DNA from: Ignavibacteria bacterium
GTDB lineage: Bacteria > Bacteroidota > Ignavibacteria > Ignavibacteriales > Ignavibacteriaceae
Assembly (NCBI GenBank): GCA_017302895.1
Contig: JAFLBV010000002.1
Location: 1,054,001 to 1,118,000, forward strand
Reading direction: 5' to 3'
DNA: 64,000 nt
Shown here: positions 18,484-27,395 of the stretch, in pieces
Numbering within the stretch: the stretch's first letter is position 1
How the letters are laid out: each line of letters begins with the position of its first letter
Position numbers and translations under genes: made by a program
The notes under the pieces: generated by a model
Databases searched by the model: none
Seen by the model: only the letters and a program-made list of their open reading frames with translations
Told to the model about the DNA's origin: nothing

Positions 18484-20352
18484 TTATTTAATTACTATCA
18501 TTTTCCGCGAAGCAACAAACCCGTCGGTCTCCATCCTGTAAACATAAACACCTGATGAGAAACTTGATTTTGCAGAAATGATATCAAAATCAACCTCATG
18601 TACTCCCGCATTTTTGTATCCGTTCACTAGAGTGGACACAAGGTTTCCGGTAATATCATAAACTTTCAATGATACCCAACCAGGTTTCGGTAATTCGTAT
18701 GAAATAACCGTGGACGGATTAAATGGATTGGGGTAGTTCTGGAAAAGTGCATAAGCGTAGGGATTGGCTAAATCGATGAGTAATTCATTTGAATATGAGA
18801 AATCACCGTTCAGATCTATTTGTTTAAGTCTGTATTTGTAAAATCCGGGAGATTGTCTCTCATCCTCAAAATAATACCTCGATGGAAACAGTGAAGTCCC
18901 TTTGCCCTTAACAAATCCCACTGTCGACCAGGTCAGGTTTTTATCAAAAGCCGTTGCCATTTTTGCCCTTTCCACTTCGAAACCACGATTATTCACTTCC
19001 GTTGCAGTCTGCCATTCGAGAAAAATCTTGCTCTCTTCCACAGATGCAGAAAAACCGGTAAGCTCAACAGGGAGAACCGCTGCAGAATCAAAGAATGGGG
19101 CCGTCCAAATTGACATGGTGGTGTTGTCGGCTCTCATCCAAATTGGATAGACTCTCCCTTGAAATGCTGATATTCCGGTATAATCACCGAAAAACACGGC
19201 CGGTGAGGGGTTAAAGGAGGTTTCACTAACCTTAAAATTCTCCCAGGTAAGCCCGCCATCAACAGATTTGGCAACAAAAACATCAGTAAGATTGCTGGTG
19301 GTGTTTCTTCTGTCATAAAAAATTGAATACAGGACTCCGGTCGCCTGATCCACAGTAAGCCAGCAGAAAAATTGATGCCTTGTTGTGTTGTCGTTGTTTA
19401 CTTTGATCGGAGCACTCCAGGTGTTTCCTCCGTCTGTGGATCTTGCGATGAAGACATCCGTGTTTGTCGACCCTGCTCCCTGATCAGACCAGTTGATGTA
19501 AATATTACCACGATGAATTCCCCGGGAAGTGTCGCAAACTGTTACTGTCAACCCGTTGGCACGGTAGATTCCGGGAACAGAGTAATCCCATCCACCTGGG
19601 TGGGTGGCTACAAATCTGTCATTTCCAAAGGTCAGGCCACCATCAAGTGACTTGTCAAACATTATCCCGTGTGGACCCGTCCAAGAGACATAAACTTCTC
19701 CATTTGGACCGACTGCAGGTACCGCGCCCTCCACTGTATTGTCTTCATCGACACAATCACCACTTCTGTCACTAAGTTTTACCGGTGTGCTCCAGGTAAT
19801 TCCCGCATCTGTGCTTCTACTGAACAGAATCCTCGAACTGTCGGAGACTGAACCGCTCCCGTAATTATCGAATTCTGTCCATGACATGTAAATATTCCCT
19901 TTGTAGAGAGGACTGTGATAATCTGCTGCCAGCCATTCTTTGTCCTGCTCTTTAGGCGGAGTAAGTCCGACACCTGCACCGTCATTCCAGGTTGTTCCGT
20001 TGTTTGTAGATCTTTGAACGACTATCCTGTCGATCCAGTATCCCACGGTAGGATTCGAGAGGTGACCGTAGTAGAGATACCCGCGGTGATCGTATAAAAG
20101 GCAGGGATCACCCCATACACCGAGTGTGGAAGTCATCTGTTTCTGCGTCCATGTGGCTCCCCTGTTTGTAGAAACATAAAAATAACTGATGTTCGCTCCA
20201 CCAACAATGATGTCTGGATTGGTCGGATTGATCGCTATCGACACCTCGTTCGGGCTCGATGCTGTCGTTGTTGACATCCTGATATTCTGGAATTGCGGAA
20301 GTACCTGTGTCGAAAAAACTATTAAAAAGAGCAATATCTTGCACGATTTCAT
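18484..20352 (-). CDS. T9SS-secreted Asp-box (BNR/sialidase-like) propeller protein
   Basis: A secreted protein of 622 aa whose ligand is unknown. It has an N-terminal signal peptide (ILLFLIVFSTQVLPQ). A beta-propeller region of about 400 residues carries repeated Asp-box motifs: STNRGATW, STNNGTTW, STDAGITW, SLDGGLTF, STDGGNTW and SVDGGLTW. A linker module follows, starting PVELTGFSASVEES and continuing EWQTATEVNNRGFEVERA. The C-terminal sorting domain of about 80 residues starts ALFQNYPNPFNPSTVISY. Catalytic residues of true sialidases were not found, so it is best seen as an adhesion or binding propeller. It ends opposite the histidine kinase and is divergent from the next cargo gene. Confidence 0.85.
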   Translation of the reverse strand: MKSCKILLFLIVFSTQVLPQFQNIRMSTTTASSPNEVSIAINPTNPDIIVGGANISYFYVSTNRGATWTQKQMTSTLGVWGDPCLLYDHRGYLYYGHLSNPTVGYWIDRIVVQRSTNNGTTWNDGAGVGLTPPKEQDKEWLAADYHSPLYKGNIYMSWTEFDNYGSGSVSDSSRILFSRSTDAGITWSTPVKLSDRSGDCVDEDNTVEGAVPAVGPNGEVYVSWTGPHGIMFDKSLDGGLTFGNDRFVATHPGGWDYSVPGIYRANGLTVTVCDTSRGIHRGNIYINWSDQGAGSTNTDVFIARSTDGGNTWSAPIKVNNDNTTRHQFFCWLTVDQATGVLYSIFYDRRNTTSNLTDVFVAKSVDGGLTWENFKVSETSFNPSPAVFFGDYTGISAFQGRVYPIWMRADNTTMSIWTAPFFDSAAVLPVELTGFSASVEESKIFLEWQTATEVNNRGFEVERAKMATAFDKNLTWSTVGFVKGKGTSLFPSRYYFEDERQSPGFYKYRLKQIDLNGDFSYSNELLIDLANPYAYALFQNYPNPFNPSTVISYELPKPGWVSLKVYDITGNLVSTLVNGYKNAGVHEVDFDIISAKSSFSSGVYVYRMETDGFVASRKMIVIK

Positions 20353-20625
20353 GATGCTTAACTTTCTTTATCTTAAGATTCTTCTCGGAGAATTGATTCA
20401 ATCTGATATTTAAAATAATCAATTCTGTTGACTTGATAATGAACCGTAACTTTTTTTACCGATGTAAACAAAATCTCTTTTGAAATTTGTTATTCTAAAA
20501 ATAATTACTTACTTTTCGAAGTGTCTTGTATTTTGTATGTGAATTATATATGAATTTAACATTGATATATTCAGGCATCGACTTACGATTTCTTAAAATT
20601 ATGTTAATCCCGAAAGGATTAAAAG

Positions 20626-22026
20626 ATGAAAACCTTCACAAGAATCCTCCCTTTTTTCCTGTTTATTACATTATTCTGTTTTACTGATCAGTTATTTTCC
20701 CAAAATCATGAAACCTCCATTGGCAGGGCTCCGGCTACAAAGGGTCCTGTAAAAGAGATCTCCAAAAACGATAATTTGGCAACAACAATCGCCTATGGCA
20801 GCGATGGAATTGGTAATCTGTGGTTTAGTGCCGCAATTCCAGCAGGTACTCTTACACAGATTGGACCCAACGGTGGATTTCTGCATATGGGTGGAGATTT
20901 TGACGGGCAGGGAGTCTTCTACGCGATAAATGGTAACCTCAACGCACTTATAACCGTAAATTATTTGACCGGAGCTGAAACTGTGGTTGGTGTAATTACA
21001 GGCGTTACCGCAGGACTAACGGTCACCTCCATTAGTTGGAATCCTGCGGACTCCAAAATGTACCTAAGTGCCTCAAATTTAACGACTTCATTTCTGTACA
21101 CAATAAATTTAACCACTGCTGCTGCAACTCTTGTCGGCGAAATTACAAACGCTCCGTGTATTATCGCAATTGGAATAAATTGCACCGGTGAGATTTATGG
21201 GGTTGATATAGTGACAGACAGTCTGGTGTCAATAAATCCCGGAACAGGTGCCGGAACAGTATTGGGAGCGTTGAACTTTGATGCGAATTATGCTCAGGAT
21301 GTTGACTTTGACTTCGCTACAAACACTCTTTACCTTGCTGCCTACAACAATACTGCAATGTCTGGTGAACTGCGTACAGCAAATTTAACCAATGGCTCAA
21401 CCGCCTTGGTACTGGGCTGGCCCGGCGTTGAACTGACTTCATTTGGAATTCAGGGAAGCTGCGGTCCTGTCCCCGTTGAATTAAACCGTTTCGAGGCTGT
21501 TCCTAAAGACGGTCAGGTTGAACTGCAATGGGCAACTTCCACCGAAACCAACAATAAAGGCTTCAGCATCGAAAGAAAATCTGCCGATGTTTTTATCGAA
21601 GTTGGCTTTGTTCAGGGAGCCGGAACCACTACTGAAATGAAGCAATACAGTTTTACTGACAGAAATTTTCCGGCAGGAACTCAGATTTACAGACTTCGTC
21701 AAATCGATCTCGACGGTACTGTTGCTCTAAGTTCAGAAGTGACTGTCGAAGTTGGAGCTCCCACAACTTTCAGTCTCGATCAAAATTATCCCAATCCTTT
21801 CAATCCGTCAACCACAATTGAATACAAGATCGCAAGAAGCGGGAAAGTAATGATCACCGTTTATGACCTGCTCGGAAGGGAATTGGAGGTACTTGTGGAT
21901 GAAATGATGACTCCTGGTAGTTACTCTGTGAAATTTGATGCCTCAGGTTATTCAAGCGGAATCTATCTCTACAAACTGGAATCTTCAGGATTTGTACAGA
22001 CCCGCAAATTAATAATTATGAAGTAA
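20626..22026 (+). CDS. T9SS-secreted protein with low-complexity repeat region
   Basis: A secreted protein of 466 aa. A signal peptide (ILPFFLFITLFCFTDQLFS) is followed by about 250 residues rich in Thr, Ala, Gly and Asn, with repeated short strands such as YLSASNLTTSFLYTINLTTA and YGVDIVTDSLVSINPGTGAG, resembling a propeller of about 45-residue blades. The shared cargo linker follows (PVELNRFEAVPKDG, ATSTETNNKGFSIERK). The T9SS sorting domain begins SLDQNYPNPFNPSTTIEY. The ATG is preceded by GAAAGGA at good spacing. It is divergent from the Asp-box cargo gene across a 273-bp AT-rich gap in which I see no clear regulatory site. A strong terminator follows. Confidence 0.82.
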   Translation: MKTFTRILPFFLFITLFCFTDQLFSQNHETSIGRAPATKGPVKEISKNDNLATTIAYGSDGIGNLWFSAAIPAGTLTQIGPNGGFLHMGGDFDGQGVFYAINGNLNALITVNYLTGAETVVGVITGVTAGLTVTSISWNPADSKMYLSASNLTTSFLYTINLTTAAATLVGEITNAPCIIAIGINCTGEIYGVDIVTDSLVSINPGTGAGTVLGALNFDANYAQDVDFDFATNTLYLAAYNNTAMSGELRTANLTNGSTALVLGWPGVELTSFGIQGSCGPVPVELNRFEAVPKDGQVELQWATSTETNNKGFSIERKSADVFIEVGFVQGAGTTTEMKQYSFTDRNFPAGTQIYRLRQIDLDGTVALSSEVTVEVGAPTTFSLDQNYPNPFNPSTTIEYKIARSGKVMITVYDLLGRELEVLVDEMMTPGSYSVKFDASGYSSGIYLYKLESSGFVQTRKLIIMK

Positions 22027-22040
22027 CCCTTTAAAATATC

Positions 22041-22074
22041 AAAAGCTGTCATCCGAGCCCGGGTGACAGCTTTT
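22041..22074. terminator. Strong bidirectional rho-independent terminator
   Basis: AAAAGCTGTCA pairs with TGACAGCTTTT around a GC-rich centre, 15 bp after the cargo gene stop. A-tract and T-tract on the two sides let it work for both this gene and the convergent pdxJ. Confidence 0.85.
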
Positions 22075-22145
22075 AATTTATTCGCAAGAAAAGCTTCCTC
22101 TTTCCCGGTAACAATTCTTCACGGGAAAATATTTCGCTGAATCCC

Positions 22146-22868
22146 TTATTGAACACCAATCTTGATAAGGTTTATCATTTCTCTTACCGCATTATCAATG
22201 CCGACAAACATTGCTCTTGCAACTACGGCATGCCCGATACTCACTTCATCTATCGTATGGATTGATCTGAAAAGTTTGATGTTGTGATAATCCAGTCCAT
22301 GTCCTGCGTTTACAACAAGTCCGTTTTTATGAGCGTAAAGGGCTGCCGCCTCAATCTTGTCGAGTTCTTCTACAATCTTTTCCTCCGTTTTTGCTTCGGA
22401 ATAAACTCCTGTATGAATTTCAATCATGTCCGCACCCGACTCGAGTGCTGCATCAATCTGCTCATTCAACGGTTCAATAAAGAGTGAAACCTTTATTCCG
22501 GCATCTTTCAATCTCGCATTACAATCTTTCAATGACTGAAGATTTGCGATCACATCAAGTCCTCCTTCAGTGGTCAGTTCCTGCCTCTTTTCAGGAACAA
22601 TGGTCGCCATCTCCGGTTTGATATCGCAGGCAATTTTGATAATCTCATCATTTGCTGCCATTTCAAGGTCAAGCTTTGTTTTTACTAATTGTCTCAACAA
22701 AATAACATCTCTGTCCTTGATATGCCGCCTGTCTTCACGCAGATGTACAACAATTCCATCTGCTCCTGCCTGCTCTGCGATTAGTGCAGCCAAAACAGGG
22801 TCGGGCTGGCTGCCACCCCTGGCATTTCTAATGGTTGCAAAATGATCTATATTTAAGCAAAAACGCAT
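22146..22868 (-). CDS. pdxJ: Pyridoxine 5'-phosphate synthase
   Basis: Condenses 1-deoxyxylulose 5-phosphate with aminoacetone 3-phosphate in the DXP-dependent vitamin B6 pathway. The 240-aa TIM barrel has the usual family length. It begins MRFCLNIDHFATIRNARGG and includes the conserved GADGIVVHLREDRRHI segment, IEIHTGVYS and the phosphate-binding end VNAGHGLDYHN and SIGHAVVARAMFVG. ATG at 22868 has AAGGAA upstream. A likely promoter lies 45-75 bp upstream. The gene is convergent with the upstream cargo gene and stands alone. Confidence 0.97.
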   Translation of the reverse strand: MRFCLNIDHFATIRNARGGSQPDPVLAALIAEQAGADGIVVHLREDRRHIKDRDVILLRQLVKTKLDLEMAANDEIIKIACDIKPEMATIVPEKRQELTTEGGLDVIANLQSLKDCNARLKDAGIKVSLFIEPLNEQIDAALESGADMIEIHTGVYSEAKTEEKIVEELDKIEAAALYAHKNGLVVNAGHGLDYHNIKLFRSIHTIDEVSIGHAVVARAMFVGIDNAVREMINLIKIGVQ

Positions 22869-22912
22869 TTCAATTTCCTTAATAATTTATTCTAACTCGA
22901 ACCGTAAAGTTA

Positions 22913-22941
22913 CAAAGGTAAAAGGTTGAATCAAAATTCAA
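22913..22941 (-). promoter_or_regulatory. Candidate Bacteroidetes-type promoter for pdxJ
   Basis: On the minus strand TTG at 22941-22939, then 18 bases, then TACCTTTG at 22920-22913. This fits the -33 TTG / -7 TAnnTTTG consensus. The predicted transcript start is about 35-40 bases before the pdxJ ATG. Confidence 0.5.
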
Positions 22942-23048
22942 TTTTATTCACCCATCCACACAGCGAATCGCAGCTTAGGTGTAATTTTTTCAGGGAGTTT
23001 CAGTTTTACAAAATTTTGTTTGATTCGGGAACAAACGGCATTAAGTTG

Positions 23049-23079
23049 TTTGTATAATGAACTATAAACACTAATTTTG
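23049..23079 (+). promoter_or_regulatory. Candidate Bacteroidetes-type promoter
   Basis: TTTG (23049-23052), 19 bases, then TAATTTTG (23072-23079), an exact match to the TTTG-N19-TAnnTTTG consensus. It would give a leader of about 30 bases before the TTG start at 23116, itself preceded by GGAG. Confidence 0.6.
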
Positions 23080-23115
23080 CAGTAATCATCAATAATAATT
23101 TAATTGGAGTATAAT

Positions 23116-23979
23116 TTGAGAAGAACGATTTTAATCTTCATTATTATGGCAAGTGTTGGCTTTGCACAACACTTCATACCTCACCTCGATAAACAGACAC
23201 CAGAGTTTAAGAGTTTTTTGAAAGAGTATGGCATCAAAAATTTGCTTGAAAAACTGATACCGACAGATTCAACCTTTATTGATAACTTCGACCCGGCTTC
23301 CCAAACAATGTTTACATTTGATAAAAACGGAAACATCCTGACTGCAAAATCAAAAGGATTTAGTTATGTCAGTTCAACCGTCGACAGTTTTGTTTACAAT
23401 AAATCCGGAAAACTTGAAAAAATAATTTCTTCCATGATCGAGGGACACGCTTCAGAAGGAGCCGGCATCATCAGCGTAAGAGAGTTTGTGTATTCCAAAG
23501 ACAATGGCCTCATTACCAAAGTCCTTTATAAAGAGATCGAAAACGGAAAAACGAGAGACTATGGCTCTTATGATTACGAATATGATAAAAAGTCGGTTCT
23601 GAAAAAAATTACCGATAACACAAAAATCGTTTTCATGGGAGAAGAGATGCCCAGGTGCGACTACATTTTCGATGCAAAAGGAAAAATGGTAAAAGAGGTT
23701 TCCGCTGCCCGTATAGCCGAGCACAAATATGATGCTGCAGGCAGAATTCTGGAGACCATTGAGAGCGTTGAAGGACTCGACCCCTACACCATCACATATA
23801 CTTATGACAATGATGGCAAATTGTTAAGCAAAAAAAGCAGGAGTGAGACTTCTTTCGGTGATGTTGAGTATCTCTATGCAGCGACAGGAGTTCTTTCAGC
23901 ACTTCAGGAGAAATGGGTTTATGGATACGACATCCCCTCAACATATTTTGTAACTCAATACTGGTTTAATGTAGATTAA
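23116..23979 (+). CDS. Exported YD-repeat-like protein, function unknown
   Basis: A secreted or periplasmic protein of about 287 aa. The TTG at 23116 is chosen because GGAG lies six bases upstream and the product then begins with a classic signal peptide (RRTILIFIIMASVGFAQ). A TTG at 23104 would place the ribosome site inside the gene. From about residue 75 it contains imperfect repeats of the form FTFDKNGNILT, FVYNKSGKLEK, YDYEYDKKSVLKK, YDAAGRILETIE and YTYDNDGKLLSKK. These resemble RHS/YD carbohydrate-binding repeats in short form. No toxin domain or sorting domain follows, so it is not a full RHS toxin. Confidence 0.7.
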   Translation: MRRTILIFIIMASVGFAQHFIPHLDKQTPEFKSFLKEYGIKNLLEKLIPTDSTFIDNFDPASQTMFTFDKNGNILTAKSKGFSYVSSTVDSFVYNKSGKLEKIISSMIEGHASEGAGIISVREFVYSKDNGLITKVLYKEIENGKTRDYGSYDYEYDKKSVLKKITDNTKIVFMGEEMPRCDYIFDAKGKMVKEVSAARIAEHKYDAAGRILETIESVEGLDPYTITYTYDNDGKLLSKKSRSETSFGDVEYLYAATGVLSALQEKWVYGYDIPSTYFVTQYWFNVD

Positions 23980-24011
23980 ATCTGTTTTAATACTCTTCAT
24001 ATAATTGTTCA

Positions 24012-24072
24012 AGGGTGTCCGGAAGGCAATTCGCTACAGCAGTGAATGCAAACCAGCTTTCTGTACACCCTT
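24012..24072. terminator. Nested inverted repeat between convergent genes
   Basis: AAGGGTGT pairs with ACACCCTT over about 45 bases, and inside it ATTCGCT can pair with AGTGAAT. It overlaps the stop of the downstream minus-strand gene. Its position suggests a shared transcription end; there is no long T run. Confidence 0.35.
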
Positions 24073-25022
24073 CATTGTTTCAAAAGTCTTTCCACGAATG
24101 CATCCGAGTTGAATTTATCTGAAAGTTCTGTCATATACTCATTCAGTCTCTTTTCGGATTCGAGCATGGCAAGAAATTCTTTGAGTTCATCAAACTCCCT
24201 TACCTGTTTTGGTTTATCAATCTTTCTTGCACCAAGTTCCCGAACAAACGCTGTATATTCCGCAAATATTTCATGTCCTTTGTGCAGTTCCTTAAAATCC
24301 AGCACATCCTCGGCCACAACATCCAAGATATGTTTGAAGAATTCATGATTTCCAAGTTTTATCATTCTTTCAAGAAGCCAGTGATCAAGTTTGAACAACC
24401 GGGAGACATGAAAGTCGGATATCCCTGAAACCATTGGGTCATTTCTTCTCGTATCCGGCTTTATACAAATTGAAGCTGCGGTAAAAAATCCGAGATAGGT
24501 CAGCATCCAGCTCTTTTCTTTTTCATCTTTTTCATAGAGTTTTACGAGCCCCATCTCCTTTAATGCAGAGATTGCAAATCTGAGATTGGTTTTACAGCGG
24601 GTGGCACCGGAAGCAGTTATAGCAATATCGGCGAAAGTAAGACTCTTCTCCTTGTGGAAATCGATAAACCTGTCAATTATCTCGAAAAGGTTGCACTGCT
24701 GTTTGTAGAGTTCATTGAAATGGGTGAGAAGATAAACAAGTAGCCAGTATTGATAATCCATCTCGCTTATCGACCGTTCAAGCTCGGAGTCCTCGTTATT
24801 GAAGATATCTCTGTTTACCCAGAAAAAACTTTTGGATATTCTCTCTGAAAAGATTTTAGCATTGTATGAAGTGAGGTGGTGCTTTGCTTTTATCTGTTCA
24901 AGCTCTCCTTCAATCAGATAAATGAGATGTTTTACATAAGTCTCCTCACCGGGGTGAAGTTTTTCCTTCTGCACAGCTATCAGAAGGTCTTCAAGTTTGT
25001 TTAAGAGATCGAAAGCAGGCAT
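24072..25022 (-). CDS. Hypothetical cytoplasmic protein with winged-helix-like segment
   Basis: I do not recognise the family. The 316-residue protein is largely helical, without signal peptide or membrane span. A central region (about residues 130-200) reads like a winged helix: LTFADIAITASGATRCKTNL, then AISALKEMGLVKLYEKDEKE, then SWMLTYLGFFTAA. This could mean a DNA-binding or protein-interaction module. The C-terminal 70 residues are highly charged and probably coiled coil. The ATG start at 25022 is clear. It lies 86 bp downstream of nth on the same strand and may be co-transcribed with it. Confidence 0.6.
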   Translation of the reverse strand: MPAFDLLNKLEDLLIAVQKEKLHPGEETYVKHLIYLIEGELEQIKAKHHLTSYNAKIFSERISKSFFWVNRDIFNNEDSELERSISEMDYQYWLLVYLLTHFNELYKQQCNLFEIIDRFIDFHKEKSLTFADIAITASGATRCKTNLRFAISALKEMGLVKLYEKDEKEKSWMLTYLGFFTAASICIKPDTRRNDPMVSGISDFHVSRLFKLDHWLLERMIKLGNHEFFKHILDVVAEDVLDFKELHKGHEIFAEYTAFVRELGARKIDKPKQVREFDELKEFLAMLESEKRLNEYMTELSDKFNSDAFVERLLKQ

Positions 25023-25108
25023 ATAATTTCCAAAAGTATTCGATTAAATTTAGAAATATTTTTTCTTTTCCTGACAGCAATTCCGATTTTCCAATAAAAA
25101 GTATTTTA

Positions 25109-25819
25109 CTACAACCTGTCCAAAAGCAAAAAATCGTTGTGAGAATATTTTTTCTCATCAGAATGAAGGTTTTTGTCCTCAAACTTGCAAACATTAAGAA
25201 GGGGACAATGGATGCAATCAGGATTCTGCGGTCTGCAAAACTCCCTTCCGAGTAAAATCAGATTGCTGTGAAAACTGTGAGCCAGCCCGTCAGGTATTTT
25301 TCCAAACAGAAGTCTGAAAGTCTTTTCCGGCTGATTGCTTTTTACAAGTCCAACACGGTTAACTATTCTGTTCACATGTGTATCCACCGGACAAACATTC
25401 CTCCTCAACGAAAAAAGCAAAACACACGAGGCAGTTTTTACACCGACCCCTTTGTAAGAGGTGAGCTCATCAAGTATTTCAGTATCCCCCATTCGTCTGG
25501 TGTGCTCTAGATTGAGAGTTCCCCGTTTTTCCTGTAAATCATTCAAAACTTCAAGAATTGCCGCAGATTTCTGCCTCCCCAATCCCGCAACTTTTATCTG
25601 CTCTTCCAAATCCTCCCGGCTCAAATTTCTTATTTCTTCCCAATCCCTGAAATTTTCCTTCAGATTTTTATACGCCTTCCAGGAATTTTTGTCATTTGTG
25701 TTTTGCGACAAAATCGTACCAATCAGCACATCCAACGGATCCTGAAAATGGTCACTTCTCTGTGGCTCCCCGTAATATTCACGGAGCAGACTGTCAATCT
25801 TTTTTATTTTCGCTTTCAT
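25109..25819 (-). CDS. nth: Endonuclease III (HhH-GPD DNA glycosylase/AP lyase)
   Basis: Base-excision repair enzyme for oxidised pyrimidines. The 236-aa protein contains the helix-hairpin-helix with catalytic lysine (YKGVGVKTASCVLL), the catalytic Asp in CPVDTHVNRI, and a complete 4Fe-4S loop with spacing C-x6-C-x2-C-x5-C (CRPQNPDCIHCPLLNVC). The N-terminal LDVLIGTILSQNTNDKNSW is the conserved substrate-binding segment. The C-terminus is about 20 residues longer than in E. coli Nth. ATG at 25819 is chosen. Simple repeats begin only 13 bp upstream of the start. Confidence 0.95.
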   Translation of the reverse strand: MKAKIKKIDSLLREYYGEPQRSDHFQDPLDVLIGTILSQNTNDKNSWKAYKNLKENFRDWEEIRNLSREDLEEQIKVAGLGRQKSAAILEVLNDLQEKRGTLNLEHTRRMGDTEILDELTSYKGVGVKTASCVLLFSLRRNVCPVDTHVNRIVNRVGLVKSNQPEKTFRLLFGKIPDGLAHSFHSNLILLGREFCRPQNPDCIHCPLLNVCKFEDKNLHSDEKKYSHNDFLLLDRL

Positions 25820-25832
25820 ATCTGCCTAAGTT

Positions 25833-25914
25833 GAGTACCTGAGTACTTGAGTACTTGAGTACTGAGATTCCGAAGTTCCGAAGTTCTGTGGTTCCGAAGT
25901 TCTGTGGTTCCGAA
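25833..25914. repeat. Period-8 tandem repeat block upstream of nth
   Basis: Four copies of GAGTACTT-like octamers run directly into TTCCGAAG and TTCTGTGG octamers, all in one 8-bp register. The block starts 13 bp from the nth start codon. The GAGTACTT part is the reverse complement of the block at 25991-26029, so the two could pair across about 75-110 bp. Confidence 0.8.
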
Positions 25915-25990
25915 GCACTCATGATTCATATAAGTTTGTTATTTTTCATGATCAAAATTACAAAAATAATTCACTTGTAAAATAATTAAC

Positions 25991-26029
25991 ACTCAAGTCA
26001 CTCAGGTACTCCGGTACTCAAGTTTCTCA
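25991..26029. repeat. Period-8 repeat block upstream of the phosphosugar mutase, inverted copy
   Basis: Octamers ACTCAAGT, CACTCAGG, TACTCCGG and TACTCAAG lie just before the AAAAGGAG ribosome site of the next gene. They are in inverse orientation to the GAGTACTT block at 25833. Confidence 0.75.
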
Positions 26030-26045
26030 ACCAAAAGGAGTTTTC

Positions 26046-27395
26046 ATGCCCACATTGATGGTCAGCATATCAGGAATCAGGGGAATTGTAGGCGATGGTC
26101 TCGATCCCGAAATACTGGTAAAATTTACATCCGCTTATGCCAAATGGATAGGAAGCGGAACAGTTGTAATCGGTCGCGATTCAAGAATAACAGGAGCGAT
26201 GGTTAGTGCAATTACTGCCGGTGCCCTCAATGCTCTCGGAATTAATGTAGTAGATATCGGGATAGTTCCAACTCCGACCGTTCAGTTTGCAGTTAAAACT
26301 CTGGGAGCTCAGGGTGGAATTGCGATCTCGGCGAGTCACAATCCGAATGAGTGGAATGCTCTAAAACTTCTCAATTCAACAGGTCAGTTTATGTCGCCTG
26401 AAGAACACAATGAAATGAAAAAATACCTCGGGCAACCCGCTGAATACAAACCATGGGACAAAATCGGTCATACCACATTTAATCACGAAATGCTCAAAAA
26501 CCATAAAGAGAAGGCGCTTTTGCTTCCCTTTATCGATGTGGAATTGATCAGATCAAAGAAATTTAAAGTTGTTGCCGATTGTGTGAATGGCGCAGGTGTT
26601 TATGTGATCCCCGAGTTGCTCCGTGACCTTGGTTGCGAAGTGATCGAATTAAATTGTGAAAAGACAGGCATCTTCCCGAGATTACCCGAACCACTTCCTG
26701 AGAACCTCGTTGAAACGATGGCAAAGGTGAAAGAAACGGGTGCAGATCTCGCTGTGGTTGTTGATCCCGATGCCGACCGCCTCGTTCTTATCACAGATGA
26801 AGGCGAACCTTTTAGTGAGGAAAACACCATTTCACATGTGGTTAAATGGGTACTTTCAAAAAATCCGGGAAATGTTGTTGTTAATCTCTCAACCACCAGA
26901 ACCGTGGATGATGTTGCCAAAGCTGCAGGTTGCGAAGTGTTCCGCTCCCCCGTCGGAGAGGCAAATGTCGTACAAAAGATGAAAGAGACCGGTGCAGTTA
27001 TAGGTGGAGAAGGAAGTGGAGGCGTTATTTATCCTGCACTTCACTACGGCAGAGACTCCCTGGTTGGTGTTATCATTACACTCCAGCATCTTGCTGAGTT
27101 TGGCGGAAAACTATCCGATCTGAAACGGGCTTTACCTCAATATAGCATTGCCAAAAAGAAAATTGATATCTCCGGTAAATCACCCGACGAAGTTCTGGCT
27201 GCCATGGTGGAAAAATATAAACACGAAAAAGTTAATACCGATGACGGTTTAAGAATCGACTTCCCGGATCACTGGGTCCATTTCAGAAAGTCAAATACTG
27301 AGCCAATCATTCGTGTCATAGCAGAAACCACTTCCTATGATGAAGCAGTGAAACTTTGTGAAAAATATTTCGCGGAAATAATCTCCCTTTTATAG
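26046..27395 (+). CDS. glmM: Phosphoglucosamine mutase / phosphomannomutase family enzyme
   Basis: Alpha-D-phosphohexomutase of 449 aa that interconverts 1- and 6-phosphosugars; GlmM feeds UDP-GlcNAc synthesis for cell wall. The N-terminus SISGIRGIVGDGL carries the first phosphate loop. The phospho-acceptor is Ser97 in AISASHNPNEWNALK. The metal loop DPDADRLV has Asp240, Asp242 and Asp244. The sugar-binding segment GEGSGGVIYP and the C-terminal phosphate loop RKSNTEPIIRVI are intact. Sequence alone does not firmly separate GlmM from a phosphomannomutase. The ATG is preceded by AAAAGGAG. The gene is flanked on both sides by simple octamer repeats. Confidence 0.9.
   Translation: MPTLMVSISGIRGIVGDGLDPEILVKFTSAYAKWIGSGTVVIGRDSRITGAMVSAITAGALNALGINVVDIGIVPTPTVQFAVKTLGAQGGIAISASHNPNEWNALKLLNSTGQFMSPEEHNEMKKYLGQPAEYKPWDKIGHTTFNHEMLKNHKEKALLLPFIDVELIRSKKFKVVADCVNGAGVYVIPELLRDLGCEVIELNCEKTGIFPRLPEPLPENLVETMAKVKETGADLAVVVDPDADRLVLITDEGEPFSEENTISHVVKWVLSKNPGNVVVNLSTTRTVDDVAKAAGCEVFRSPVGEANVVQKMKETGAVIGGEGSGGVIYPALHYGRDSLVGVIITLQHLAEFGGKLSDLKRALPQYSIAKKKIDISGKSPDEVLAAMVEKYKHEKVNTDDGLRIDFPDHWVHFRKSNTEPIIRVIAETTSYDEAVKLCEKYFAEIISLL

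Noticed and set aside
18484-20352. Annotation as a sialidase on the basis of Asp-box repeats
   Set aside because: Asp-boxes are structural and occur in many propellers; the arginine triad and Tyr/Glu pair of sialidases were not identified.
23116-23979. RHS-type polymorphic toxin
   Set aside because: It has only a few short YD-like repeats, no RHS core, no PxxxxDPxGL-type boundary and no toxin or immunity gene.
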